From the NCBI GenBank assembly GCA_001596155.1, contig CP014771.1:992001-1056000 (forward strand): a DNA stretch of 64,000 bases, read 5' to 3'. The stretch's first letter is position 1. Each line of letters starts with the position of its first letter. The notes below the pieces were generated by a model. That model was not told the DNA's origin, ran no database searches, and saw only the letters and a program-made list of their open reading frames with translations. Positions 46,506-54,886 of this stretch are shown here, piece after piece. A program made the translations under genes and the position numbers. Origin of the DNA: Hymenobacter psoromatis (GTDB lineage: Bacteria; Bacteroidota; Bacteroidia; Cytophagales; Hymenobacteraceae).

Positions 46506-46609
46506 TTGTCCTTGCGAGCGAAGCGCGGCAATCACACCAGAGCGATGGCCGAACGACCGGCGCGGGTGTCGTTCCGGTGCGATTGCCGCGCTTTGCTCGC
46601 ACGGACAAA
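46506..46609. repeat. Family C palindrome variant
   Basis: TTGTCCTTGCGAGCGAAGCG ... CAATC pairs with GATTGCCGCGCTTTGCTCGC ... ACGGACAA. The outer arm has changed (CCTTGCGAG / CTCGCACGG) relative to GTCATTGCGAG copies. It lies between the anti-sigma and DUF4097 genes. Confidence 0.8.
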
Positions 46610-46613
46610 TAGG

Positions 46614-47498
46614 TTAAATCAATTGCCCCAGGCCGCTTTCGGCCTGCTGGCGCACGGCGGGCAGCGCATCGGGCTTCTTGGCCAGCTCTTCGAGGCCGGG
46701 CACGGCGCGCTTTTCGCGCAGCGTCACTAAGGCGTCGATGAGGGTAATCTGCACGTTGGGGTCGGTTTGCAGGGGTAGGGCCTCTACCAGGGCGGGGCCC
46801 ACGCGGGGGTCGGCGCGCAGGCGCACCAGGGCCTCGCAGGCAGCCAGCCGCACGCTGGGGTTGGGGTCGGTGTCGAGGGTATGAATGAGGGTGAGCACGG
46901 CCGGGTCGTTGGGCTCCGTCACCAGGGCTGGGGCCTGGCTCACCAACTGCAAGCGCTGGCTGGCCGTGGCTGGCTGCTGCCGCGCGGCGGCCAGCTTCAT
47001 CGAGAGCGTGGGCTCTGCTGCCGGGGTATTTTGGGCCAGCGACACCGCGGGCTGGCCGCCGCGCAGCAGCAGCCCCAGCACCGCCCCAATGGCCACCAAC
47101 GCCACGCTGGCCGCCAGGCGGAGCCAGGTTTGGGTTCCTAGTTCCTGGTTCCTGGTTTTGAGGGGGGTAGCAACTGAAACCGGCAGCAACTGGCCGCCGC
47201 GCTGGGCCGTTAGGCCGGTGGGCGAAGCCGCGGCCAGCTTCGCCTTTTCCTGCTCCAGCATTGCCTGAAAATCGTCGCGCATTGCCAACGGCGGCAGCTC
47301 GGGGGGTAGGGCGTCGAGGTCGTTGAAGAGCTGGCGCAGCTCGGCCAGTTCGGCCTGGCAGGCGGGGCAAGTGGGCAGGTGCGCGACCAGGTGAGTCGCC
47401 TCGGGCGGTAGCGGCTGGCCCTCGGCCAGCTCGGGGAGCCAAAGCCGCAGCTCGGCGCAAGTCGGGTCGGTAAGCGGAAGATTATTAGCGGAAGGCAT
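46614..47498 (-). CDS. Anti-sigma factor with zinc-finger, membrane helix and HEAT repeats
   Basis: 294 residues. N-terminal zf-HC2-type site H40-x3-C44-x2-C47 (HLPTCPACQ), a linker, one transmembrane helix (~124-146, LAASVALVAIGAVLGLLL), then a periplasmic part with HEAT-like repeats (DPNPSVRLAACEALVRLR, TDPNVQITLIDALVTLRE). It should hold the ECF sigma factor at the membrane. The linker just before the helix (KTRNQELGTQTW) is encoded by the GGTTCCTGG microrepeat. Starts 49 bases after the sigma gene. Confidence 0.88.
   Translation of the reverse strand: MPSANNLPLTDPTCAELRLWLPELAEGQPLPPEATHLVAHLPTCPACQAELAELRQLFNDLDALPPELPPLAMRDDFQAMLEQEKAKLAAASPTGLTAQRGGQLLPVSVATPLKTRNQELGTQTWLRLAASVALVAIGAVLGLLLRGGQPAVSLAQNTPAAEPTLSMKLAAARQQPATASQRLQLVSQAPALVTEPNDPAVLTLIHTLDTDPNPSVRLAACEALVRLRADPRVGPALVEALPLQTDPNVQITLIDALVTLREKRAVPGLEELAKKPDALPAVRQQAESGLGQLI
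47132..47161. repeat. GGTTCCTGG microrepeat inside the anti-sigma gene
   Basis: GGTTCCTAGTTCCTGGTTCC followed by TGGTTTTG. On the minus strand it reads KTRNQELGT, similar to the NQEPETR units in the patatin gene. Confidence 0.7.
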
Positions 47499-47547
47499 TT
47501 TTATAATGATTAATAAGTATTAACTAGTCAGCGGCTTAGTCTAATTC

Positions 47548-48162
47548 TCAACTCAGGTAAATCTTACGCAGCGCATCCAGCGCGCGGTGGGCTTTTACGC
47601 GGGCGGCACCGGCGGTGCAGCCGAGCTGCTCGCCTATTTCGGCGTAGTCGAAGCCCTGGAAGCGGTGCAGCACCAGCACTTCGCGCTGGGCGGCGGGCAG
47701 CAGGGCCAGGGCTTCGTGCAGGGCCTGGTGCTGGTCGGTGGCGGCGCGCTGGGCCTGGGCGGCGCGGCCGTGGCTGGCCGTTTGTTCCACCTCCTCCAGG
47801 TCAGCGGTGGGGCGCTGGCGCTGGTAGTGGTCGGCCCACACGTGGCGGGCCAGCTGGTAGACCCAGGCCCGAAACGGCTGGCCCGGCTGGTAGCTAGCGC
47901 GGTAGCGCAGCACCCGTACAAACACATTCTGGGTCAGGTCCTGGGCCAGGTCGCGGTCGCCATTAGCCAGGCGGGCCAAAAAGCCAAACAACGGCCCGTG
48001 GTAGCGCTCAAACAGCCCGGTTAGCTGGTCGAGGTCGCCGGCTTGCACCTGGGCCATCAGGGTTTCGTCGCTGAATGTAGGAGCGGAAACGGCAGGCATC
48101 CGGGCGGCGGTAAGGTGGTCGGTAATAGTGGGGTTTGTAGGGAGTACCGGCGGGGTAGCCAT
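47548..48162 (-). CDS. ECF-type RNA polymerase sigma factor
   Basis: 204 residues. Region 2 (DQLTGLFERYHGPLFGFLARL ... DLAQDLTQNVFVRVL ... FRAWVYQLARHVWADHYQR) and region 4 (LPAAQREVLVLHRFQGFDYAEIGEQLG, then GAARVKAHRALDALRK). ATG 48099 (MPAVSAPTFSDETL) is an equally plausible start, since the first ~20 residues are not conserved. Heads a co-directional cassette with the anti-sigma factor and two DUF4097 genes. Confidence 0.92.
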   Translation of the reverse strand: MATPPVLPTNPTITDHLTAARMPAVSAPTFSDETLMAQVQAGDLDQLTGLFERYHGPLFGFLARLANGDRDLAQDLTQNVFVRVLRYRASYQPGQPFRAWVYQLARHVWADHYQRQRPTADLEEVEQTASHGRAAQAQRAATDQHQALHEALALLPAAQREVLVLHRFQGFDYAEIGEQLGCTAGAARVKAHRALDALRKIYLS

Positions 48163-48221
48163 ACGTTACAGCGGGGAATAAAATAATTTATTAAAAAGAC
48201 AGCAGGCGGGCGTGCCGGGCA

Positions 48222-48270
48222 CAAAAAAGCGGGCCGGCACACTGGTTTCCCAGGCAGCCGGCCCGCTTTT
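48222..48270 (-). terminator. Terminator of the BlaR1-like gene
   Basis: AAAAGCGGGCCGGC / GCCGGCCCGCTTTT. On the minus strand the stem is followed by TTTTTT. It lies 46 bases after the BlaR1-like stop and insulates the sigma gene. Confidence 0.85.
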
Positions 48271-48315
48271 GAGGTATAATACTGCGGCGCAATAGGGCTC
48301 TTGCAGAGCCTCGAA

Positions 48316-50745
48316 TTAGTGTTCGTTGATAGTAGCGTTGTAGGTTGAATTACCGTCGGCTGGCTGGTGCAATAACTGGCGATACTTGGTCAATTGGGCT
48401 GGCGTAAGCGCCTTACCATTCACCCATCCGCCTTGCCCGGTTAAAGAAAAGGAAAAGTTATGGTCAGTAGCCCCAATTAGTCCATCGCGACGCAACGTCT
48501 TACGCAGTTCGTCGGTGCTAATAAAAAAAGGGGTTGGCGGAGCCGCCCGAGGAAAGCGCGGCACGGCGGGCGCGGGCGAAGCCTGCTGCATCATCGGCGC
48601 GCGGGGCGGGCGTGGAGGGGTAGGCAGGCGGGGGCCCCGGCTCTCACTGTGCTCGAGCGCTCGCAGCTCGGCGGCATCGGCGGCCAGGCGGGCGCGCAGC
48701 TCGGCGCGGCGGGCAGCTAGGTCGGAACGGTCGCCTTCCAAGTCGGCTTGGGCAGCGTCGCGGTCGGCTTGGGCGGCATCGCGGTCGGCATCGCGGTCGG
48801 CCTGCTCAGCGGCCCGGTCAGCCTCGGCTCCTTCTTGAGAATCAGATTTATAGACTTTCATCTTGCCATTTTTTATATAAAAACGGGGATGAGTCGGATG
48901 GGCAGCGTCGCCACTGGTCAGCACGCGGGCCCGCACGTCGTAGCGCAGGTGGCGGCGGGCGGTGTTGCGGTCGCTATCAGCCAGGCCATCAATATCCAGG
49001 TGCAGCTCGCGCAGCATGGGGCGCACAGCTACTTTCACGCCCTGCTTTTGCACGCGCGCTAGCTCGCGCTCTATTTCGCGGCGCTGCTCGGCGTTGAGGT
49101 TAGGGTCGCGCAGGGTTTCGCGCAAGGCCTGCTCAGCTGTCCGGCGCGCCTCGCTATTCAGGCCGGTAGCGGAGAAATTGAAGCTGAACGACCGCTGCTC
49201 GGGCCGTTCAGGGCGCTCCGGCCGTTCGGGCATTTCGATGCGTTCCAACCGTTCAAAGCGCTCCGGGCGCTCCGGGCGCTCGGGCACAGTCACTACTTCT
49301 ACGGTGCGCACGGCCTTGGCACGCTTGGCTTTTTTGCCGGGGGTAGCGGTTTCGATGGGTTGGCCATCCACGCTCAGGCGCACGACGCGACCTTTCTTGT
49401 CTTTCTCAATGACTACCGTGCTGGCCTTACCACGGCGCGGCGGGAACGGGCGCAGGCGCGGCGCGGAAGTAGCGTCATCTACTTCCACTTGCACCGTGCG
49501 TTCCTGGCGAACCGGCGCGTCGGCCGGGGCGGGAGGTAGCGGGGGAGCGGCGGGCAGCGGGGGCATTGCCACCATACGGCGCGCCGTATCGGCCGGGCTA
49601 GCGGCCGGCACCGTTTGGCCGGGCACCGTTTGGGCGGGCCGGGCCGCCAGCACTACCCCGGTGCTCAGGCCCAGCAAGCCCAGCAGCGTGAGCGAGCCGG
49701 CCAGCAGCCGCTCGTTCAGCGTGGGCGCCTGGGGCCGGCTCAGCACCAGCCGGCGCACCCGCGCCAGCAGCGAGCCGCGCCCGCCACCCGCCGCGGCCAG
49801 CGCTAGGCGCGGCACGGTAGGGATAGCGGCGGTTTCCAATTCGGCCAGGGCGGCCAGGGCACGGGCCACCCGCAGGCGGTCGCCGCCGCAGAGGGCGGCG
49901 GCCTGGTCGTCGCAGCAGTTTTCGCGCTCGGCCCGCAGGCAGTGGGCCATAAACCACACCGCCGGGTGGTAGAAAAACAGCACCTCGGCCACCGCCAGAC
50001 CCAGGTTTAGCAAATAGTCACGCCGCACGATGTGGGCCAGCTCGTGCGCCAGCAGCGCTTCCAGCAAATGGGGGCTAAGGCCGGCCACTGCACCCAGCGG
50101 CAGCAAGATGACCGGGCGCAAGTGCCCCAGCACCAGCGGCCCCGCCACCCGCGCCGATTCCAACAGCGCTACCGGCCGGCGCAGACCCGCGCGGGCCGCC
50201 AGCGCCGCCAGGCGCTGCTGCCACTCGGCACCCAATGCCTGGGTGCCCGCCCGGCGCAGCCGGCCCGCGTAGAGCAGGCCGCCCGCCAGCCGGCCACTCA
50301 TCAGCAGCAGGCCCAGCAGCCAGGCCACTACCACCAGGGGCAGATAACGTTCTACTTTATCGCCAGCTACTCGCAGCCAGGCCAGCGGCCGGACCGGCGC
50401 GGCACTGGCCGGCAGTGCGGCCACGGGGGCCGCCCCTACCCCCTGCATAGGGGCCGAAGCCAGCTGGCCAGCCACGTAGGCCGAGGCTACCGGCGCAGCC
50501 CCGGTGGGCGGCGAGCTGCGGTAATACCAGCTAAACGTCAACCCCACCACCAGCACCAACGTGCCCAGCGCACCGGCCGATAGGGCATAGCGCAGCTCGG
50601 CGCGCTGGCGGCGCAGCAGCGGCAGCGCGCCCGCCAGCAGCAGCGCCAGCACCGCGCCCTGCCACAACGAATGCAGCAGCGCAAACCCTACCCCCCGCAC
50701 CAGCGCGGGCGATACGACATCTCTAAACAGCGGGAACGTTGTCAT
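48316..50745 (-). CDS. BlaR1-like M56 membrane metallopeptidase with long charged C-terminus
   Basis: 809 residues from ATG 50745. The N-terminal ~300 residues carry four or so membrane helices and the M56 zinc motif HELAH (234-238, LLAHELAHIVRRDYLL), with NCCDDQAA further on. Canonical BlaR1 has a penicillin-binding sensor after this. Here a Pro-rich linker leads to Arg/Glu/Pro tracts (ERPERPERFERLERIE), a helical region (EQALRETLRDPNLNAEQRRE) and Asp/Ala/Arg heptads (RDADRDAAQADRDAAQADLE). It should cleave or trigger release of BlaI on sensing an envelope signal of unknown kind. It overlaps blaI by 23 bases. Confidence 0.87.
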   Translation of the reverse strand: MTTFPLFRDVVSPALVRGVGFALLHSLWQGAVLALLLAGALPLLRRQRAELRYALSAGALGTLVLVVGLTFSWYYRSSPPTGAAPVASAYVAGQLASAPMQGVGAAPVAALPASAAPVRPLAWLRVAGDKVERYLPLVVVAWLLGLLLMSGRLAGGLLYAGRLRRAGTQALGAEWQQRLAALAARAGLRRPVALLESARVAGPLVLGHLRPVILLPLGAVAGLSPHLLEALLAHELAHIVRRDYLLNLGLAVAEVLFFYHPAVWFMAHCLRAERENCCDDQAAALCGGDRLRVARALAALAELETAAIPTVPRLALAAAGGGRGSLLARVRRLVLSRPQAPTLNERLLAGSLTLLGLLGLSTGVVLAARPAQTVPGQTVPAASPADTARRMVAMPPLPAAPPLPPAPADAPVRQERTVQVEVDDATSAPRLRPFPPRRGKASTVVIEKDKKGRVVRLSVDGQPIETATPGKKAKRAKAVRTVEVVTVPERPERPERFERLERIEMPERPERPERPEQRSFSFNFSATGLNSEARRTAEQALRETLRDPNLNAEQRREIERELARVQKQGVKVAVRPMLRELHLDIDGLADSDRNTARRHLRYDVRARVLTSGDAAHPTHPRFYIKNGKMKVYKSDSQEGAEADRAAEQADRDADRDAAQADRDAAQADLEGDRSDLAARRAELRARLAADAAELRALEHSESRGPRLPTPPRPPRAPMMQQASPAPAVPRFPRAAPPTPFFISTDELRKTLRRDGLIGATDHNFSFSLTGQGGWVNGKALTPAQLTKYRQLLHQPADGNSTYNATINEH

Positions 50746-51151
50746 CAGAATTGGAGGGGGTAGGGTTAGCATTTTGAATCTCAATGTCATTGAGCAGGCG
50801 GCGAATCTGGGCCACCTCATCGGCCGAGGTTTTGCGGTTGCCCAGCGCCTGCATCACCAGCTTCAGGGCCGAGCCGCCGAAGGTGGCGGCCACAAACTTG
50901 TCGAGCAGCAGTCCCTGGGTATCCTGCTCGCGCACGGCGGCCCGGTACACGTGGCTGCGGCCTTCGTCGTCGCGGCTTACCAGGCCCTTTTCCAGCATCA
51001 ACTGCATGATTTTCAGGGTCGTGGTGTAGCCGATTTCGCGCAACTGGCCCATCTGCTCGTTCACGGTGCGCACCGTGGCGGGGCCGTGCTGCCAGAGCAC
51101 GTGCAGGATTTCCAGTTCCGAATCCGTAGGTTTGGGGGGCGCTTTGGGCAT
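50723..51151 (-). CDS. BlaI/MecI/CopY-family repressor
   Basis: 142 residues from ATG 51151. Winged-helix domain: PTDSELEILHVLWQHGPATV, then YTTTLKIMQLMLEKGLVSRD, and YRAAVREQDTQGLLLDKFV, the dimerisation part and cleavage region. It probably represses its own operon; three near-identical palindromes sit just upstream. The last codons overlap the BlaR1-like start, implying translational coupling. Confidence 0.93.
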   Translation of the reverse strand: MPKAPPKPTDSELEILHVLWQHGPATVRTVNEQMGQLREIGYTTTLKIMQLMLEKGLVSRDDEGRSHVYRAAVREQDTQGLLLDKFVAATFGGSALKLVMQALGNRKTSADEVAQIRRLLNDIEIQNANPTPSNSDDNVPAV

Positions 51152-51174
51152 GATTTGGGCGAGAAAAAGTTCAG

Positions 51175-51249
51175 TACGAATTATTTCGTAGGTCAATAGT
51201 AGTACGAGAGCCTTCGTAGTTGCAAAAGCAATGTACGAAATTTATCGTA
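51175..51249. promoter_or_regulatory. Three TACGA-N6-TCGTA operators upstream of blaI
   Basis: Sites at 51175-51190, 51203-51218 and 51234-51249, each with perfect 5-base arms and a 6-base spacer. Centres are 28 and 31 bases apart, close to three helical turns, so dimers would bind on one face. The layout fits BlaI-type operators (dyads of similar length), and the nearest site is 24 bases from the ATG. Confidence 0.8.
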
Positions 51250-51413
51250 TTTCTGCTTAATAGGCTGTTTATCAGCTGAATTATTTTAACCTCCCGCGCA
51301 AGACAACTATAGCAGTTCGATACCCGGTATATCATCTCCGCAAAGGCTATGGCGAGCGGCCCTTTCTATGAGCCGCCGCCGGGCGGCCAACCTTTGCTGT
51401 TTCTGCCAGATTC

Positions 51414-52283
51414 ATGAACGCGACCATTCCCGTTTTTCCACTAACTGCCCTGACCGAAGCGGAGGCGAGGCCGGCGGTGTTCTTTGTGGGGCCTGATTCT
51501 CCGCCGACGCCCCAGCTGCCCCTCGACCGGCCGTACCGCAGCGATTTTTACAAAATCGGCCTCTGCCGGCGCGGCAGCGCCCGCCTGCAAGTCAACCTGG
51601 AAACCTACGCCCTGGCCCCGGCTTCGCTGGTCGTGCTCTCGCCCCACGGCATCAAGCAGTGGGGCTTTCGGTCGGCCGACTGCGCGTCGCTCAGCCTTTT
51701 TTTTACGAAGGCGTTCGTGGCGGCGGGCGGCGGGCTGAACCCGGATGACTTCGCTTTTTTTGAGCGCGATGCCCGTCCCGTGCTCACCCTACCCCCCGCA
51801 GCCGCCGCGAGCCTGGCGGCTCTGCTGCAAACTATCGGGCAGAAATACGCAGCCCCCCACGTGTACCGGGAGGAAATTTTGCGCAGCCTCCTGCATGTTC
51901 TGCTGCACGAAACGGCTCCGCTCTACGCTGCGCAGCACCGGGCCGCGCCCGCCGGGCGGACGCGCGGCCAACTGATTGCCGCCGGGTTTAAGCAGCTGGT
52001 CCACAGGCACTACGCCACCGAGCGAAGTCTGGCTTTTTACGCCGACCAGCTGTGCATCACCCCCAAGCACCTCGCCGAAACCGTGCAAGCGGCCACCGGC
52101 AAAAGCGCCGGGGCGTGGCTAACCGAAGCCGTGCTGCTGGAAGCCCGCGTGCTGCTGCAAAACCCCGCCCTACCCATCGGCCAGATTGCGGCGGCACTGC
52201 ACTTTGCCGACTCGTCCACGTTCGGGCGGTTTTTTCGCCGCCACACCGGGCTGACGCCGGCCCGCTACCGACAGCAACAGTAG
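51414..52283 (+). CDS. AraC-family transcriptional regulator
   Basis: 289 residues. The N-terminal ~170 residues form a cupin-like sensing domain (YKIGLCRRGSARLQVNLETY, VVLSPHGIKQWGF). C-terminal double HTH: RSLAFYADQLCITPKHLAETVQ and LPIGQIAAALHFADSSTFGRFF, ending RHTGLTPARYRQ. It is followed by an NmrA-like gene in the same direction, a common pair in which the regulator controls the reductase. Confidence 0.93.
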   Translation: MNATIPVFPLTALTEAEARPAVFFVGPDSPPTPQLPLDRPYRSDFYKIGLCRRGSARLQVNLETYALAPASLVVLSPHGIKQWGFRSADCASLSLFFTKAFVAAGGGLNPDDFAFFERDARPVLTLPPAAAASLAALLQTIGQKYAAPHVYREEILRSLLHVLLHETAPLYAAQHRAAPAGRTRGQLIAAGFKQLVHRHYATERSLAFYADQLCITPKHLAETVQAATGKSAGAWLTEAVLLEARVLLQNPALPIGQIAAALHFADSSTFGRFFRRHTGLTPARYRQQQ

Positions 52284-52382
52284 CGGCCACACCACCAGCC
52301 GCCGCGCGTTTGCCGCACTTGGGCCTGCTTTTTCCGCCGTTCGGCCCTTTCGCGCCGGGGTGGGCGGGCGGACCTTTGCGCC

Positions 52383-53282
52383 ATGAAAATTATTGTTACT
52401 GGTTCCCTCGGGAACATCAGCCAGCCGCTGGCCACCGAGCTGGTGCGGCAGGGCCACGCCGTCACGGTTTTCAGCAGCAGCCCCGCCCGGCGGGCTGCCA
52501 TCGAGGCCCTGGGCGCTGCCGCCGCCATCGGTTCGCTAGAGGACGCGGACTTTTTAACCGCCACCTTCGCCGGGGCCGATGCCGTGTACGCGATGGTGCC
52601 GCCCAACTTTGCCGCGCCCGATTTGCGGGGCTATTTCCAGCGCATCGGCCGTCACTACGCGCGGGCCATTCGGCAGGCGGGTGTGCCGCGGGTGGTGCAG
52701 CTCAGCAGTTGGGGGGCCGACCGCGACCACGGCACCGGCAATATCCTGGGCCCACACGACGTGGAGGAAATTCTGGCGGCGGTGCCCGGCCTGGCACTGA
52801 CGCACTTGCGCCCTACCACCTTCTATACCAATTACTACGGGTTTCTGGGCATCATAAAAAACGCCGGCTTCCCGGGGGCCAACATCGCGGGCGGCCACCG
52901 GGGAGCGCTGGTGCACCCGCGCGATATTGCCGCCGTCGCCGCCGAAGAGTTGACTAACCCCGCTGCCGCGCCCGGCCGCACCGTGCGCTACGTAGCCAGC
53001 GACGAGCGGACCTCCGACGAGGTGGCGCACGTGTTGGGGGCTGCCATCGGTCGGCCCGACCTGCATTGGGTGGAATTTTCGGACGAGCAAATGCGCGAAA
53101 ATCTCCTTCGGAACGGCCTGCCCGCGAGCACCGCCGACGGCGTGGTGGACATCTACATCAGCCTGCGCACCGGCCAGTTGGGCGAAGACTATGAGCGCCA
53201 CAAGCCCGCTCTGGGCCAGGTGAAGCTGGAAGATTTTGCTCAGGAGTTCGCGGCCGCCTACCAACGCGCCGGCCAGCAGTAG
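52383..53282 (+). CDS. NmrA-like NAD(P)-binding protein
   Basis: 299 residues. Rossmann fold with an atypical nucleotide loop, TGSLGNISQP, where GxxGxxG is expected. Then VTVFSSSPARR, VQLSSWGADRDHGTGN and LRPTTFYTNYY. Related to azoreductase/quinone reductase-like and regulatory NmrA proteins; substrate unknown. It probably responds to the AraC regulator encoded 100 bases upstream. Confidence 0.87.
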   Translation: MKIIVTGSLGNISQPLATELVRQGHAVTVFSSSPARRAAIEALGAAAAIGSLEDADFLTATFAGADAVYAMVPPNFAAPDLRGYFQRIGRHYARAIRQAGVPRVVQLSSWGADRDHGTGNILGPHDVEEILAAVPGLALTHLRPTTFYTNYYGFLGIIKNAGFPGANIAGGHRGALVHPRDIAAVAAEELTNPAAAPGRTVRYVASDERTSDEVAHVLGAAIGRPDLHWVEFSDEQMRENLLRNGLPASTADGVVDIYISLRTGQLGEDYERHKPALGQVKLEDFAQEFAAAYQRAGQQ

Positions 53283-53284
53283 CC

Positions 53285-53650
53285 CTACCCCACTTTGCGC
53301 TTGCGCACCAGCGTCACGCGCGCGCGCTGGCAAATGCCACCCAGCGGCGGGTTGAATTTGGAGACGCTCACCTCGGCCCGGCGCACCTGCCCGAACTCCT
53401 GCATCACGCGGTCGAGGATGCGGTGAGCCAGGTGCTCCAGCAGCCGCGCCGGGCGCTGCATTTCTTCGAGCACCACGCGGTAGAGCACCTCGTAGTTCAC
53501 GGTTTCGGCCAGCTTGTCGGAGGTGCCGGCGGCGTGCAGGTCCGTCTTGAGGTACAGGTCAATACCGTATTTATTGCCGATTTTCTGCTCCTCGTCGTAG
53601 TAGCCGTGGAAGGCAAAAAACTCCAGTCCTTCGAGCGCAATTTGTCCCAT
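53285..53650 (-). CDS. folB: Dihydroneopterin aldolase
   Basis: Converts dihydroneopterin to hydroxymethyl-dihydropterin in folate synthesis. 121 residues, whole family length. FFAFHGYYDEEQKIGNKYG carries the active-site Glu region, then ETVNYEVLYRVV, LLEHLAHRILDRV and VSKFNPPLGG. Its stop lies 2 bases from the NmrA stop on the other strand. Confidence 0.95.
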   Translation of the reverse strand: MGQIALEGLEFFAFHGYYDEEQKIGNKYGIDLYLKTDLHAAGTSDKLAETVNYEVLYRVVLEEMQRPARLLEHLAHRILDRVMQEFGQVRRAEVSVSKFNPPLGGICQRARVTLVRKRKVG

Positions 53651-53664
53651 AGCATTATATCTGA

Positions 53665-53812
53665 ACCACGGATTCCTCCGGATTTTTCGGATGAATCGGA
53701 TTTTGTGGACGATTTTTTATCGTGCTGGCAAAAGTAAAGGGCTGCCCGTTGGGCAGCCCTTATTACGTCCACAAAATCCGATTAATCCGAAAAATCCGGA
53801 GGAATCCGTGGT
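53665..53812. repeat. Long palindrome (ATCCGATTAATCCG type) enclosing a terminator
   Basis: The left arm begins ACCACGGATTCCTCCGGATT and the right arm ends with its complement; 47-base arms differ at one position. The centre holds a separate hairpin, AAGGGCTGCCC-GTT-GGGCAGCCCTT (53737-53762), a terminator for the DivIVA gene. Confidence 0.85.
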
Positions 53813-54877
53813 CTAGATATCATCAAAAAACGACTTCTCCCCTACCGTTTCCGGCTGCGCTGCTGGCTTTGATTCAGCTTCAGTAGTCATGCCGGGGTGG
53901 GTCATGGGCTCGGGCTGCTGAATTTCGGGGCGGCTGGGGCCGATGGGCTGAATCTCGGGGCGCGCCGGCTCCACGTAGGGCGCGGGCGGCGACGGCACGG
54001 TTTCGGGGCCGGGCTGGTCGATGCGCGGGGCGGGCGCGATGCCGGGGTTTTCGCGCGGGGCCTGCGGGCGCTCGATGTCGGGCGTGGGCGACTGGCCGGG
54101 GTCGGGCTGCTGGCCGGGCTTGGGGTTGTAGGCCGCGGGGCTGGCGGCCGCGCCGGGGGTAGGCTGCGCGGCGCGGGCCGCGGGGGCGGGGCCGTTGGGG
54201 GCCGCGGGGGGGGTAGGCGCCACGGCGGCGGCCGTGGGGCGGGCAGAATCGGTAGTGACGTGCATGGCGGGGGCGGAGCTAGGTTCGGGCGCCGGCACCT
54301 CGGCCGGCCGCTTTACCTGTACGCTCGCCGCCCGCGAAAGGATGGCCGCCGGCGCGTTTTTGGGACGGGCGCGGGCGCGCTCCACTTTTTCCAGCGCATC
54401 GGAAGCCAGGTGGTGCAGGTCGCGCACCAGGCTGTCGAGCTGCTGCTCCAGGCGCTGGCACTCCTGGCCCAGGCCGGTGACTTCCGTCTGCATGTCGGCC
54501 ACGGTCTTTTCGGCCGTTTGGTAGGCTTCCTCCACGATGGCGCGGGCGCGCTGGCGGGCTTCGGCCAGGGTTTGCTCGGCCAGCAGCTGGGCCTCGCGGC
54601 GGCGCAGGTCGGCATCGCGCTGGGCCTGCTCCGTGATGGAGTTGCCGGTATCCTCGGCCGTTTTGAGGGTGCGGTAGAGGGAAGACTCCACCTCGCGCAT
54701 CTTCTGCACGTCCTGCTGGGCGTGCTCCAGCTTGAGGCGCAGCTCACGGTTTTCATCGCCCAGGCGCTCCCACTGCTGCGAAACCATGTTCAGGAAGGCC
54801 TGCACCTCGTCCTTGTCCACGCCCCGAAAGGACTTTTCAAACGTTTTCTGCCGAATATCGAGGGCGGTAATTTTCAT
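53813..54877 (-). CDS. DivIVA-domain protein
   Basis: 354 residues. The N-terminal ~60 residues match DivIVA (MKITALDIRQKTFEKSFRGV, DKDEVQAFLNMVSQQWERLG); a long coiled coil runs to ~170. The C-terminal half is a disordered Pro/Ala/Gln/Glu tail ending GEKSFFDDI. DivIVA proteins sense membrane curvature and recruit division or growth factors. The acidic end may be a partner-binding motif. Position between folB and a WD40 gene gives no extra clue. Confidence 0.9.
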   Translation of the reverse strand: MKITALDIRQKTFEKSFRGVDKDEVQAFLNMVSQQWERLGDENRELRLKLEHAQQDVQKMREVESSLYRTLKTAEDTGNSITEQAQRDADLRRREAQLLAEQTLAEARQRARAIVEEAYQTAEKTVADMQTEVTGLGQECQRLEQQLDSLVRDLHHLASDALEKVERARARPKNAPAAILSRAASVQVKRPAEVPAPEPSSAPAMHVTTDSARPTAAAVAPTPPAAPNGPAPAARAAQPTPGAAASPAAYNPKPGQQPDPGQSPTPDIERPQAPRENPGIAPAPRIDQPGPETVPSPPAPYVEPARPEIQPIGPSRPEIQQPEPMTHPGMTTEAESKPAAQPETVGEKSFFDDI

Positions 54878-54886
54878 CTTTTCTGG

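Noticed and set aside
46300..47460. A 386-residue minus-strand frame rich in Arg, Pro and Gly
   Set aside because: It overlaps the anti-sigma and DUF4097 genes in another frame and has only low-complexity composition.
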